NCBI GenBank assembly: GCA_034432375.1
Contig: DAOUCA010000164.1
Location: 62,001-126,000 of the forward strand
Length of the DNA: 64,000 nucleotides
DNA from: JAHBVH01 sp034432375
Lineage (GTDB): Bacteria; Chloroflexota; Anaerolineae; Caldilineales; Caldilineaceae
Reading direction: 5' to 3'
Part shown: positions 8,236 through 17,002 of the stretch, in pieces
Numbering within the stretch: position 1 is the first letter of the stretch
Layout of the letters: each line of letters starts with the position of its first letter
Program-made: the position numbers and the translations under genes
The notes under the pieces: model-generated
The model's database searches: none
What the model saw: only the letters and a program-made list of their open reading frames with translations
What the model was told of the DNA's origin: nothing

Positions 8236-8901
8236 ATGGAACTGATTAGCGCTAATCGTGGGCGGGCCACACCGCTTGACCATGCAAAAAGCATCGGTAT
8301 CACTGGAATCTTTAAGCAGCAGGTCGCCGGGCCAGTACAGATCACCACGTTGGGTTTGGTGGATGACGCCATTTGCGATACTAAGAATCACGGCGGTATC
8401 GACCAGGCGATTTACATTTACGGCGCGACCGATTATGCGTGGTGGGCGGGCGAGTTGGGAAGAACCCTGGCGGCGGGTACCTTTGGTGAGAACTTAACCA
8501 TCAGCGATCTCGAAAGTGCCAACATCGCGGTGGGCGACCGCTTCACCATTGGCTCCTGCATTCTGGAAGTGACCGCGCCGCGCATCCCGTGTGTAACACT
8601 GGCGCGACGGATGGACGATCCCGCGTTTGTCAAGCGCTTTCGAGCCGCCGAACGACCGGGCATGTACTGCCGCGTCATTCAGGAAGGCACCGTGCAAAGT
8701 GGTGATGCCGTCCACTACACACCGTACCCTGGCGAACGCGTCCCAACCATCGAATTGTTTCGCAATTTTTACGACAACAAACCCACGGTCACAACGCTAC
8801 GCCGCCATCTCGCCGCGCCCATCGCCATTCGCGACCGCCAGGCGAAAGAGCAGCAGTTGGCGGAACTGCTCGCCGCGGGAGAAGAGCAAGAAATCAGCTA
8901 G
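8236..8901 (+). CDS. MOSC domain-containing protein, YiiM-like
   Basis: 221 residues. The MOSC domain has its typical segments: DAICDTKNHGGIDQAIYIYG, the GTFGENLTI motif, and PRIPCVTLARRM with the conserved Cys that binds the molybdenum cofactor sulfur. A C-terminal three-helix stretch (FRNFYDNKPTV to the end) matches the YiiM subgroup, known for reducing N-hydroxylated compounds such as 6-hydroxylaminopurine. GAGAGAGG lies upstream of the ATG. Confidence 0.9.
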   Translation: MELISANRGRATPLDHAKSIGITGIFKQQVAGPVQITTLGLVDDAICDTKNHGGIDQAIYIYGATDYAWWAGELGRTLAAGTFGENLTISDLESANIAVGDRFTIGSCILEVTAPRIPCVTLARRMDDPAFVKRFRAAERPGMYCRVIQEGTVQSGDAVHYTPYPGERVPTIELFRNFYDNKPTVTTLRRHLAAPIAIRDRQAKEQQLAELLAAGEEQEIS

Positions 8902-8952
8902 TCCAAAGGGTTTGTCAAGTCCGCCAAAGTCGTTTAAAAGGCGCTAGTCCGT

Positions 8953-10833
8953 ATGAACAGAGGCCACATTGGGTTGTCATTGTTATACGCACTTCTACTT
9001 TGCCTATCCGTAGAAATGCGCACTGTTATTGCGCAGACACCCCCTGTACAGCTGTTGGATGCGAACAATGAGCCACTCACCGCCCTCATCGATGGCAATG
9101 CGATCAGCCTAAAGATCAGCTTGCCACAAGCAGTGAGCGCCGACACACCGATCGATTTTACGCTGGCAGACATGACGACACCCCTCGCCACCTGCACCGT
9201 CCCCACCGGGCAAACGAGTTGTCAGACGGAACTTTTCCCTACCTTTGGCTGGGCTTGGGGCGACGGGGCCACTCGCCCAATCGAACGGGTGGTACGGGCC
9301 TACTCCGCCGAGATCGCACTGGGGGAGAGTGCAACCCTAACGATCACGCCGCGCCCAGTTGTACTGGTCCATGGCTTTGCTGCCGAATGGGAGGTTTGGG
9401 CGGCATACCTGGGTACTGATGGCTTCTTGACAGCCAATGGCTTACGTGGATTTGCAGTAGATGATGGTCAGGTGGCGGGAGTGATGAATATTGGCAAGAA
9501 AAGCACACCGCTGACCCGCACCAATACCATTGCGCAAAATGCCGAGGCTCTGGGCGAATATATCGGCAATGTGCAGCAGGCAACTGGTGCTGAACAGGTC
9601 GATCTGCTCGTCCACAGCATGGGCGGCATCATTGCCCGCTATTATGTGGATCGGCTGATGCCCACCCGCAATGTAGCCCAACTCATTCTCCTGGGCTCAC
9701 CGATGGGCGGCTCGTCGTGCAGCATTTTGCCGGCGGCGCTGGGCTTGATGCTACCGGCATCGCTTGAACTTCAGCCAGGTTATATGCAAAGGATCTTCAA
9801 CCCGCAAATTACCCACCGCAATGGTGTTCCCTTTCATGCCCTGGCCGGCACCCAATTGGTCGACGCGGTGCAATCGCCCTGTACCGATGTTCCTTCTGAT
9901 CTGGTAGTACCAATCGCGAGTGTCAAGGCCATCGCCATGCCGGTGCAGGAAATGGCTTTATTACACCCGGCCCTGAATGATGATCCGGTAGCGTTCAGCG
10001 ATTTTGTCCTGCCGCTCTTGCAAACAGCGCCGGGCGACTTTTGGCAGGTAGCTGATCCGCCTCTGCTGCCACCGCCCACCGACATGCTGCAATTTACCGG
10101 CGTCTACACCGGCCATTTGCAGCCGGGGGAAACGCAAAGTGTAACAATTAATATCGACCCAGGCGTGACCGTGGCGACCTTTGCGTTGTATGACACATCA
10201 CGCTCACTCACCACAACCGTCACCGGTGCCAATGGCAATACGCTACAACTTGATCCAGTAGCCAATGGCGAGATCCGCGTGACCGATCCGGATACGATGA
10301 TCTACCTCGGCTATGGCTTTGTCCAGCCCAAGGCCGGCCAGTGGATCGTGACGTTGAAAACCACCGACGACACCCCGGCAGCGGGGGCCGATTACGCGAT
10401 TACCGCGCAATTAAATGGCGGGGCGACACTGCAAACGCGCATCGACACGCTGCTCCCGCAAGTCAACAAACCCGTTACCATACAGACGCAACTGATGGCG
10501 GCTGGGCAGGGCATCACCATCATCAGTGCCCAAGCCCGCTTACGTCGACCAGATGGCCACGTGGAAAGTTATCCACTACTCGTAGAAGGTGAGAGCGCCG
10601 CGTTGACGCTAACGCCAGCGCAGAGCGGGCTCTACGGAGTAGAGATAAACGTCCGCGCGCAAACAGCGGCAGGTCTGCTTATTGACCGCGCCACCTCTTC
10701 CATCTTTGAGGCGCAACCTACGCCTGCCACAGGGCGATTCAGCTATGACTTATTGCTCATCCTGCTCCTCGCATTGATCCTCCTCCCGCTGTTCATCCTC
10801 CCACTCCTACTCCTACTCCTACTCTTACTCTGA
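8953..10833 (+). CDS. Secreted alpha/beta hydrolase (lipase-like) with C-terminal membrane anchor
   Basis: 626 residues. An N-terminal signal peptide of about 26 residues is followed by a short Ig-like segment and a hydrolase domain: VVLVHGFAAEWEVW near 136 for the oxyanion region, and LLVHSMGGIIARYY near 215 with the nucleophile Ser in HSMGG. The layout suits a lipase or esterase acting outside the membrane. Beta-rich repeats fill 380-590, and the last 27 residues are almost all Leu, Ile and Pro. That tail is encoded partly by CTCCTA-type repeats with no positive residue after it, which is odd for a normal anchor. Substrate unknown. Confidence 0.8.
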   Translation: MNRGHIGLSLLYALLLCLSVEMRTVIAQTPPVQLLDANNEPLTALIDGNAISLKISLPQAVSADTPIDFTLADMTTPLATCTVPTGQTSCQTELFPTFGWAWGDGATRPIERVVRAYSAEIALGESATLTITPRPVVLVHGFAAEWEVWAAYLGTDGFLTANGLRGFAVDDGQVAGVMNIGKKSTPLTRTNTIAQNAEALGEYIGNVQQATGAEQVDLLVHSMGGIIARYYVDRLMPTRNVAQLILLGSPMGGSSCSILPAALGLMLPASLELQPGYMQRIFNPQITHRNGVPFHALAGTQLVDAVQSPCTDVPSDLVVPIASVKAIAMPVQEMALLHPALNDDPVAFSDFVLPLLQTAPGDFWQVADPPLLPPPTDMLQFTGVYTGHLQPGETQSVTINIDPGVTVATFALYDTSRSLTTTVTGANGNTLQLDPVANGEIRVTDPDTMIYLGYGFVQPKAGQWIVTLKTTDDTPAAGADYAITAQLNGGATLQTRIDTLLPQVNKPVTIQTQLMAAGQGITIISAQARLRRPDGHVESYPLLVEGESAALTLTPAQSGLYGVEINVRAQTAAGLLIDRATSSIFEAQPTPATGRFSYDLLLILLLALILLPLFILPLLLLLLLLL

Positions 10834-10884
10834 CTCGGATTTTAGGAAGCAAATTATAAAAAGCACCCATTAGAAATGGCTGCC

Positions 10885-10942
10885 TAAGAGTGAGAAGCCG
10901 CCTCGGCTGGGAGCTCCCAGCCGAGGCGGCTTCTCACTCTTA
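10885..10942. terminator. Perfect 58-bp palindrome (repeat/terminator)
   Basis: Two 29-base arms meet at GAGCTC. The sequence downstream, TAGCAGCGGGTTTTAACCCTG, is the reverse complement of the left flank of the palindrome at 16732, so this belongs to a dispersed repeat family. It could end the lipase transcript. Confidence 0.75.
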
Positions 10943-11097
10943 GCAGCGGGTTTTAACCCTGCTGTAAAAGTTCGCCCCCAACCTTCATCTTACCCTAGCG
11001 TAATCCACAAGTTGACAGTAGAACATTTATTCTGTATCATGCTTACCTAAGGTCGAGCAGTATCGTCTTCACACTACGGCTGGAAAAGGAGAAGAGT

Positions 11098-11211
11098 ATG
11101 GATGAAACAACAACTGGTACAGCGGTGGGTGCTTGGCCCACGGGCATTAGCGCGATTACCCTCTTCGTCGAAGAGTTGGCCGTAGCCAAGGCATTTTATG
11201 GCAAAGTTTAA
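11098..11211 (+). pseudogene. N-terminal fragment of a VOC/glyoxalase-fold gene
   Basis: A 37-codon frame reads TGISAITLFVEELAVAKAFYGKV and stops. This is the first beta-alpha unit of a vicinal-oxygen-chelate (glyoxalase) protein, which normally continues for another 80-100 residues. The rest is absent; the dienelactone hydrolase start follows directly. A GAGAAGAG box precedes the ATG. Most likely a deletion remnant. Confidence 0.7.
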
Positions 11212-11221
11212 GGAGAATCTG

Positions 11222-11872
11222 ATGACTACGCAACTACCCGAAGGCTATCTTGCATTGCCCACCAGCGGGCATGGTGACGCCGTGTTGGTCCTGCATCCCT
11301 GGTGGGGGTTGAACGAAACCATGCGCGCCTTCTGTCGGCGGCTGGCCGAAGCCGGTTTTGTCGCCTTTGCGCCTGATCTCTATCATGGCCAGATTGCCGA
11401 TAAGATAGATGATGCTGAGCGATTGGCCAAGGCCAACTTTCAGCGAGCAGAACAGGTTAAATTGGAGATTGCGGCTGCTGCCCGTTTCCTCAATACGCTC
11501 TCTGACCAACCTGACGCTGGGATTGCCACTATTGGCTTCTCGATGGGTGCCAGCTACGCAGTTGATCTCTCCACGACTTCCCCCGAACTGGTGCGTTCGG
11601 TGGTCCTCTTTTATGGTGCCGGCGAGGGAGAGTACAGTGAATCCCAGGCAAGCTATCTCGGTCACTTTGCGGAAAATGATCTTTATGAAGAAGAGGAGTA
11701 TATCGTTGCCATGGAAAAAGGGATACGCGAGGCTGGCCGTCCAGTCACCTTTCATACCTATCCGGGGACGGGGCATTGGTTCTTTGAAGCCGACCGGATT
11801 GATGCCTTCAACCAGGAGGCATCCGATCTGGCGTGGGAGCGTACGCTAGCTTTTTTAAAGCAGTCGTCATAG
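11222..11872 (+). CDS. Dienelactone hydrolase family protein
   Basis: 216 residues from the ATG at 11222, which follows AAGGAGA. Features of the family are DAVLVLHPWWGLNETMRAFC, FVAFAPDLYHG, GFSMGASYA with the nucleophile at the Ser position (family usually Cys, so Ser here suggests a general esterase), and GTGHWFFE with the catalytic His near the end. It lies immediately after the VOC remnant, a pairing that may once have formed an operon. Confidence 0.88.
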   Translation: MTTQLPEGYLALPTSGHGDAVLVLHPWWGLNETMRAFCRRLAEAGFVAFAPDLYHGQIADKIDDAERLAKANFQRAEQVKLEIAAAARFLNTLSDQPDAGIATIGFSMGASYAVDLSTTSPELVRSVVLFYGAGEGEYSESQASYLGHFAENDLYEEEEYIVAMEKGIREAGRPVTFHTYPGTGHWFFEADRIDAFNQEASDLAWERTLAFLKQSS

Positions 11873-11879
11873 GCATTGC

Positions 11880-11944
11880 AGTTCTCAAATAGAGTTCTCA
11901 AATAAAGTTCTCAAATAAAGTTCTCAAATAAAGTTCTCAAATAG
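11880..11944. repeat. 13-bp tandem repeat, five units
   Basis: AGTTCTCAAATAA (or ...TAG) repeated five times head to tail between the dienelactone hydrolase and the kinase-like gene. AT-rich; no coding role seen. Confidence 0.9.
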
Positions 11945-12034
11945 ATCGTGCAATCGAAAACGCGTACTTCGCATCCCCTGATGCGAATCCCAAGTTCGTT
12001 ACCAGCTTGTTGTGGAATGGCTAGAAAGATAGCG

Positions 12035-12541
12035 ATGAAGCGAATTCTCATCACTGGCATGTCCGGCGTCGGCAAATCAACGGTCATCGATGCACTTGCT
12101 GCTCGCGGTTACAAAGCAGTCGATGCCGATCAGGCGGACTTCTCCCACTGGGTTGCCGCGAGCACAGTGGCCGCCGCCGCCGGGACGCCGGTTGAGCCGG
12201 ATCGGGATTGGGTGTGGCAGGAAGATCGGATGCGCAAACTGCTGACCACCGCAGATGCCGGATCTCTGTTTGTCAGCGGGACGGCGGCGAATATGGGACA
12301 ATTTCTCCCCCACTTTGACCACGTTATTCTCTTGTCTGCACCGGTTGCGCTGATTGTGGAACGGCTGGCGACACGGACGACCAACCGCTACGGCAAAGAT
12401 CCAGCAGAAGTTCAACGGGTCATTGAATTGATCAGTAGTGTGGAGCCGCTGCTGCGCCGTATTGCGGATCACGAAATTGATACGAGTGCCCCGTTGGAGG
12501 AAGTGGTTGCGAGCATCCTTAGGCTAGAACGCGTAGCGTGA
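12035..12541 (+). CDS. P-loop kinase-like protein (shikimate/adenylate-kinase fold)
   Basis: 168 residues from the ATG at 12035; an ATG at 12017 would add six. Walker A is ILITGMSGVGKST close to the N-terminus, followed by GYKAVDADQ (Asp in the nucleotide/substrate position) and LFVSGTAANMG. This resembles small AAA_18/shikimate-kinase-like proteins of unknown substrate. Its stop overlaps the aconitase X small subunit convergently by about 20 bp. Confidence 0.75.
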   Translation: MKRILITGMSGVGKSTVIDALAARGYKAVDADQADFSHWVAASTVAAAAGTPVEPDRDWVWQEDRMRKLLTTADAGSLFVSGTAANMGQFLPHFDHVILLSAPVALIVERLATRTTNRYGKDPAEVQRVIELISSVEPLLRRIADHEIDTSAPLEEVVASILRLERVA

Positions 12542-12980
12542 TAGCAGAATCGCCGGTACCGTTCCCACCGGTCGCAGCGAGAGACACAGCCATCCCTTGG
12601 GCGAGATCCAGCGCTTCCAGCACCACCACCGGGCACGCCAACCCATACAATTCCTTCGCCACCATCGCACCCAACGCCACGATGACATCAGTTTCACTTA
12701 GAATAATCGCCGCGGGCGCGCTGCCGGCGTAGATCGCCTCGGCCAGGACGCTGCTACTGGAGCTGGAGCCCCGCCCCGCCGGCATTACCAGGATTACCCC
12801 CGTCAGACACGCTCCCACCTGTGGATGATGTTGGTCGATGATGCGCCCGGTCGCCACATCCATGCCACCCCAAAAGCTCAACGGCTCGCTGAGGCGCAAA
12901 ATGGCTCCGGTTGCCGCGCCGGCGACCAAGGTGCGTCCCCGCCAAAGTTGCTCAGAGCGCTTGCCAGAGTGACTCATCAC
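12519..12980 (-). CDS. Aconitase X swivel-domain protein (DUF126), small subunit
   Basis: 153 residues. WRGRTLVAGAATGAILRLSEPLSFWGGMD and IIDQHHPQVGACLTGVILVMPAGRGSSSSSSVLAE are diagnostic of the AcnX swivel domain: the Ser-rich GRGSSSSS loop helps bind substrate. Together with the upstream large subunit it forms a split AcnX. Characterised members dehydrate cis-3-hydroxyproline (bacteria) or mevalonate 5-phosphate (archaea). Its start overlaps the end of the large-subunit gene by about 29 bp, suggesting coupled translation. Confidence 0.9.
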   Translation of the reverse strand: MMSHSGKRSEQLWRGRTLVAGAATGAILRLSEPLSFWGGMDVATGRIIDQHHPQVGACLTGVILVMPAGRGSSSSSSVLAEAIYAGSAPAAIILSETDVIVALGAMVAKELYGLACPVVVLEALDLAQGMAVSLAATGGNGTGDSAITLRVLA

Positions 12981-14226
12981 GCCAAACCTCCCCTAATTCT
13001 GCCGAGCGCACACATTCCAGCAGGCTACCAAAGACAACACGCGCCCCCACATTCCCCGGTGCATAGTGCGCCCACTTGGCCGAATTGCTCATCATCACAC
13101 CGGGGCGGTCACGCAGGATGGCGGTGATGTACGTACAGGTATCGACCACGACCCGCACCCCTGCCGCGCGCAATTGATGATCCCAACCGCGCCGCTTTAC
13201 TTCGGCCAGCACATCCCGTCCCGTGGAAATCCAAAAGTCAATGTCGGGATGTAGCGTTACACCATCCAGCAAATCGAGCAGTTGGGCAAATTCTGCCACC
13301 GAAAAGTGCGGTGTCCCTAGCGAAACACCAGCCAATATACGTTCGCTGCTTGTGCACAGTTCATCGCGAGTGGCCAAGATCATCGCGGGGTCAACCTTGA
13401 CTACGCGCAATGGTACTGTGCCTTGCAGGGCAGCGTCGAGCGTCGGTGCTTCTGGCGTAATGCCCACCGCATGAAAAAGTGCCACTGCACCCGATGATGC
13501 GGCCCCCGCGCCCAGTGCCTTAAGTTGATCTTCTGTCACTGTTGGCGGTAACCCATCAATCACTGGGATAAAATTGCCCGTGTGCGCCCCAACAATATGT
13601 CCGAGAATGGCGTAAAAAATATCTTCGTGCAGCAGTCGATCGGAGATGCCAATCGGTTGAAAGAGCAGCTGTCCCCGCCGCGCCGCGCTTTGGTGCAACC
13701 CAGCATCGGGCACGCGGCCAGTGAGCGCGGCGCAGATGTCAATAAAGTCCCCATAGCGATTGGTACGCGCGCCAAGGACAGAGTTGGCAAAGACGATCGC
13801 ATTCGACTCGGCCCAAGCGATCTGTTCGCCGAAGCTAGGCCGCCGCGGGAGTTGATAGGGCGCACAGGTCCATGTCGGCGCACAACCGAGCGCGAGATAG
13901 GCGTCCATCAGCCGTTGGGCGGCGGTTGCCGTCTCCGCCGCGCCAATGTAGTTGTCGGGATGGAGGAGATCGAGCGAAGAGACATTGAGTGTCGTCGGGA
14001 TCTTGACTTGCCCCCCCAACTGGACCAGTCGCTCGGCAAAGTCCACGCCGACCGGCCCGTGATAGAGACAACTGTCAATGTGCGCGCAGGTGACATCGAT
14101 CAGCTGGGGTGCATCGACAATCGCCGCCAGTTGGACAATCAAGCGCATCGCCAACTGGGTCGCGCCGCCACGGTCGCCATTGAGCATCGCTTGATCGGTT
14201 GCAGATAAGAGAAGTGTTGTTGCCAT
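12952..14226 (-). CDS. Aconitase X catalytic subunit (DUF521)
   Basis: 424 residues from the ATG at 14226, giving the usual family start (M..LSATDQAMLNGDRG); a longer frame to 14310 also exists. The proteins in this family bind an iron-sulfur cluster through three Cys. Candidates here are in GCAPTWTCAPYQ, DTCTYI and the C-terminal region. NSVLGARTNRYGDFIDICAA is a strong AcnX signature. A TATAAT lies only a few bases upstream of this ATG, so the transcript may be nearly leaderless. With the swivel protein it forms a hydro-lyase; the substrate is uncertain. Confidence 0.88.
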   Translation of the reverse strand: MATTLLLSATDQAMLNGDRGGATQLAMRLIVQLAAIVDAPQLIDVTCAHIDSCLYHGPVGVDFAERLVQLGGQVKIPTTLNVSSLDLLHPDNYIGAAETATAAQRLMDAYLALGCAPTWTCAPYQLPRRPSFGEQIAWAESNAIVFANSVLGARTNRYGDFIDICAALTGRVPDAGLHQSAARRGQLLFQPIGISDRLLHEDIFYAILGHIVGAHTGNFIPVIDGLPPTVTEDQLKALGAGAASSGAVALFHAVGITPEAPTLDAALQGTVPLRVVKVDPAMILATRDELCTSSERILAGVSLGTPHFSVAEFAQLLDLLDGVTLHPDIDFWISTGRDVLAEVKRRGWDHQLRAAGVRVVVDTCTYITAILRDRPGVMMSNSAKWAHYAPGNVGARVVFGSLLECVRSAELGEVWRDESLWQAL

Positions 14227-14299
14227 AGCTCCATTATACTTATGCTCAGCATTCAGTAACATTTTTGCCTCTAGTAAAAATATTACTGAATCAAGACCG

Positions 14300-14411
14300 C
14301 TAGTACGCAACGGCGTAAATAAGCCTAGAGTCCTGTCATTCTGAAGGGCGGCTTTTTGCCCGGAAGAATCTCCAAGTTAACTCTTGGTCTATTTACGCCG
14401 CAGTGTACTAG
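14300..14411. repeat. MITE-like element with CTAGTAC...CGGCGTAAATA ends
   Basis: About 22-bp imperfect terminal inverted repeats bound a 112-bp element. No transposase is inside. The remaining gap to 14834 holds no supportable gene; a 27-residue in-frame extension upstream of the binding-protein start is unlikely to be coding. Confidence 0.65.
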
Positions 14412-14834
14412 TATAATCACAAGGTGTGCTTGCCGCCAAATACCATCGATTTTGTCATTTGCCAACCGGCTAGCAACGGAATATAATAGCAGCTGTTCCC
14501 TTGAATGATCTATTCCCAATTTCTCTGTTCCCGCTGGGCCACAGTTAAATTTTTGGATAGGTTCATATTTTTCTGAGTGCATCGTCTGCTGTGCAGTTCC
14601 CCATATTGAAAACGCAACGATCCCCCAGTGCGTTTAGCGTACTCGCTTCATACAGCAGTCGTACTCAGTCCACGCAACACAATAGCATGAAGGAGGGTTA
14701 AGTTTGCCCAGACCACAGGGTGGGTCTGGAATATTGCACGCGCGTCCTCGCGCATGGTTCATGTCCCTTGGTATTTGATGTCACTGTTGAATTCATCCAT
14801 AGTATTCCTGTATAGAATAAAATCGGAGGAACCA

Positions 14835-16604
14835 ATGCAAAAACGCTTTTTATTTGTTAATCTGCTTGTCGTACTTGGCCTACTGCTGGCCGCCTGTGCT
14901 GGTGCCGGCCCGACCGGCCCGACCGGTCCCGGTGCCCCAGCGGCCGCCGGCGCGCCGGCGGCCGAGGTCGGTGTCGTCCCCGGTGGTGAGCTCCCCGTCC
15001 CGCGCGAAGAGACGATCTACATGGAAGATTCGGCGACGTTCCGCATCTTCGACAGTTTCAACCGCTTTATCCCCAATGGCAACGATTTCGCTAACGGTTT
15101 CCTGCAAATCGGTATGGAATATCTTTTCTATGCCAACTTTGCCACTGGTGAAATCCAACCTTGGTTAGCCACTGATTATAATTACAATGATGATTTCACC
15201 GAATTAACGATCAATTTGCGCGATGGGGTGAAATGGAATGATGGTGAGCCATTTACTGCCGATGATGTCGTCTTTACGGTCAACATGGTCAAAGGCAACC
15301 CGGCCCTGAGTTTTGGCGCGACGATGGAAGAGTTTGTCGAGGATGTGCAAGCGATCGATGAAAAAACGGTCCTTTTCACACTAACGAAGCCAGCCCCACG
15401 CTTCCATTACAACTTCTTTGCCCAGGTTGCAGACTTTGCGCCAGTTCCCAAACACATTTGGGAGGGGCAAGATCCGCTGACCTTCAAGAATGACCCACCT
15501 GTAACCACGTCGGTCTGGAAACTCAAGCAGACCCTGCCTGATCTGCGCATGTTTATTTGGGAACGCGATGAGAACTACTGGGGCCAAGGTGAACAATTCC
15601 CCGAAGCCAAGTATGTCGTCTACCGCACGGCCCCACCCAAGGATGCGGATTATCAGGATCTGGTCAACAATGTGGTCGACCATGCCCACCGCTTGGAATG
15701 GCAGCAGGTCGAATTGGCGATGCAGAACAACGACAAAGTTGTCGTCGGTCCCTTCCAAGATCCCTGCCCACGCGGGCTCTGGATCAACAATGCCAAGTAC
15801 CCCTTGAGCAATTCCAAAGTACGCTGGGCGCTCTCCTATCTCGTCAATCGTGATAAAGTGGCCAACGTGATCTGGCAACCGCCAACCGTTGCCGCCACCC
15901 ATCCGTGGTCCGAATGGAAGCTGCTTGAGCAGTATCTCGACCCCGATGTGATGGCAAAATACCCGATTGAATATGCCCCAGAGAAAGCGGCGGAAATTCT
16001 TGACGAACTCGGCTTTGCGCCGGGCAGCGATGGCGTGCGCATCGATGACCAGGGCAACCGCATGTCCTATAATATCATCACACCGGCAGAAGTGGGTGTG
16101 GGTGAATATCAGATCGCGCAGGATCTGGCCGAAGAGGCTGCCAAGGTTGGCATCGAGTTAACGGTGCAAGCGGTAACCGGCCCCGTCTTTGATGACTCGA
16201 CCCAAACCGGCAACTTCGACATCACCTCACACTGGCTTTGTGGTGCCTTTATCGATGCGCTCAACCTTTATCAGCCCTACCAGAGCAAAAACAGTGCCCC
16301 GATTGGCGAGCGCGCCACCGCCGGCAACTGGATCCGCCTGGAGAATGACAAACTCGACGCCGCCGTCGCCAAACTAGAGGTTCTCGCCCCCGATTCCGCC
16401 GAAGCTAAGGTCGCCTACGGCGAAGCGCTCGATGCGTGGATGGAAGCGATGCCCGCCATCCCCGTTGTGCAGACCCTCTACGTCATGCCGTGGAACACCA
16501 CCTACTGGACCAACTGGCCCACCGAAGACAACATGTACACCGTGCCCTTCACCTGGTGGGCACTCTGGTATCCGGTGAGCTTCCAGGTAAAACCGGCGGA
16601 ATAA
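14835..16604 (+). CDS. ABC transporter substrate-binding lipoprotein (SBP_bac_5)
   Basis: 589 residues from the ATG at 14835, placed by GGAGG upstream and by an ideal lipoprotein signal: a hydrophobic core, then LLAAC with the lipid-modified Cys at 21. A Gly-Pro-Thr/Ala-rich linker follows. The body has the family-5 hallmarks (LNDGVKWNDGEPFTADDVVFT-type region at about 140-160). It captures oligopeptides, nickel or sugars at the outer face and delivers them to the two permeases downstream. Distance to the permeases is 400 bp because a repeat element is inserted between. Confidence 0.93.
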   Translation: MQKRFLFVNLLVVLGLLLAACAGAGPTGPTGPGAPAAAGAPAAEVGVVPGGELPVPREETIYMEDSATFRIFDSFNRFIPNGNDFANGFLQIGMEYLFYANFATGEIQPWLATDYNYNDDFTELTINLRDGVKWNDGEPFTADDVVFTVNMVKGNPALSFGATMEEFVEDVQAIDEKTVLFTLTKPAPRFHYNFFAQVADFAPVPKHIWEGQDPLTFKNDPPVTTSVWKLKQTLPDLRMFIWERDENYWGQGEQFPEAKYVVYRTAPPKDADYQDLVNNVVDHAHRLEWQQVELAMQNNDKVVVGPFQDPCPRGLWINNAKYPLSNSKVRWALSYLVNRDKVANVIWQPPTVAATHPWSEWKLLEQYLDPDVMAKYPIEYAPEKAAEILDELGFAPGSDGVRIDDQGNRMSYNIITPAEVGVGEYQIAQDLAEEAAKVGIELTVQAVTGPVFDDSTQTGNFDITSHWLCGAFIDALNLYQPYQSKNSAPIGERATAGNWIRLENDKLDAAVAKLEVLAPDSAEAKVAYGEALDAWMEAMPAIPVVQTLYVMPWNTTYWTNWPTEDNMYTVPFTWWALWYPVSFQVKPAE

Positions 16605-16687
16605 GAAACGAAACAAGGAGATACAAGATACAAGAAGGGATGACCCAATAACAAGATGATACTGTTGGCTTACCTTACAAAGTGATT

Positions 16688-16837
16688 AGGGTCTGTTGAC
16701 ATTTCAATTTTGCAGGGTTGAAACCCGCTGCTAACACCGAAAAGCCGCCTCAGCGGCTAGGTATGTAGCCGCTGAGACGGCTTTTCGGTGTTAGTCGGCC
16801 AATTTATTGGTCGTTTTGGCAAATGTCAACAGACCCT
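16688..16837. mobile_element. MITE-like element with 17-bp perfect terminal inverted repeats
   Basis: AGGGTCTGTTGACATTT at the left end is exactly mirrored at the right end, 150 bp overall. Inside is a 62-bp palindrome (16732-16793) whose core and left flank match the repeat at 10885. It sits inside the ABC operon between the binding protein and the permeases. The rest of the 16605-17002 gap holds a second short inverted pair and no gene. Confidence 0.7.
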
Positions 16838-17002
16838 ATGTCACTCCTGCGTAGGCAGGGGTCCACTCATCGACATGGATTTCTGCCTGCGCAGAAATGA
16901 CAGTCCCACAGCAGGACGTAAGGTCTTTCGTAAGACAAGCCAACAGTAGCATTGGGTCATCTTGTCTCGTGTCTATCCCACCCCTAGAGAAAGTGAAGAC
17001 TC

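Noticed and set aside
13582..14208. 208-residue plus-strand frame over the aconitase X gene
   Set aside because: Shadow frame; the minus strand encodes a strong AcnX match.
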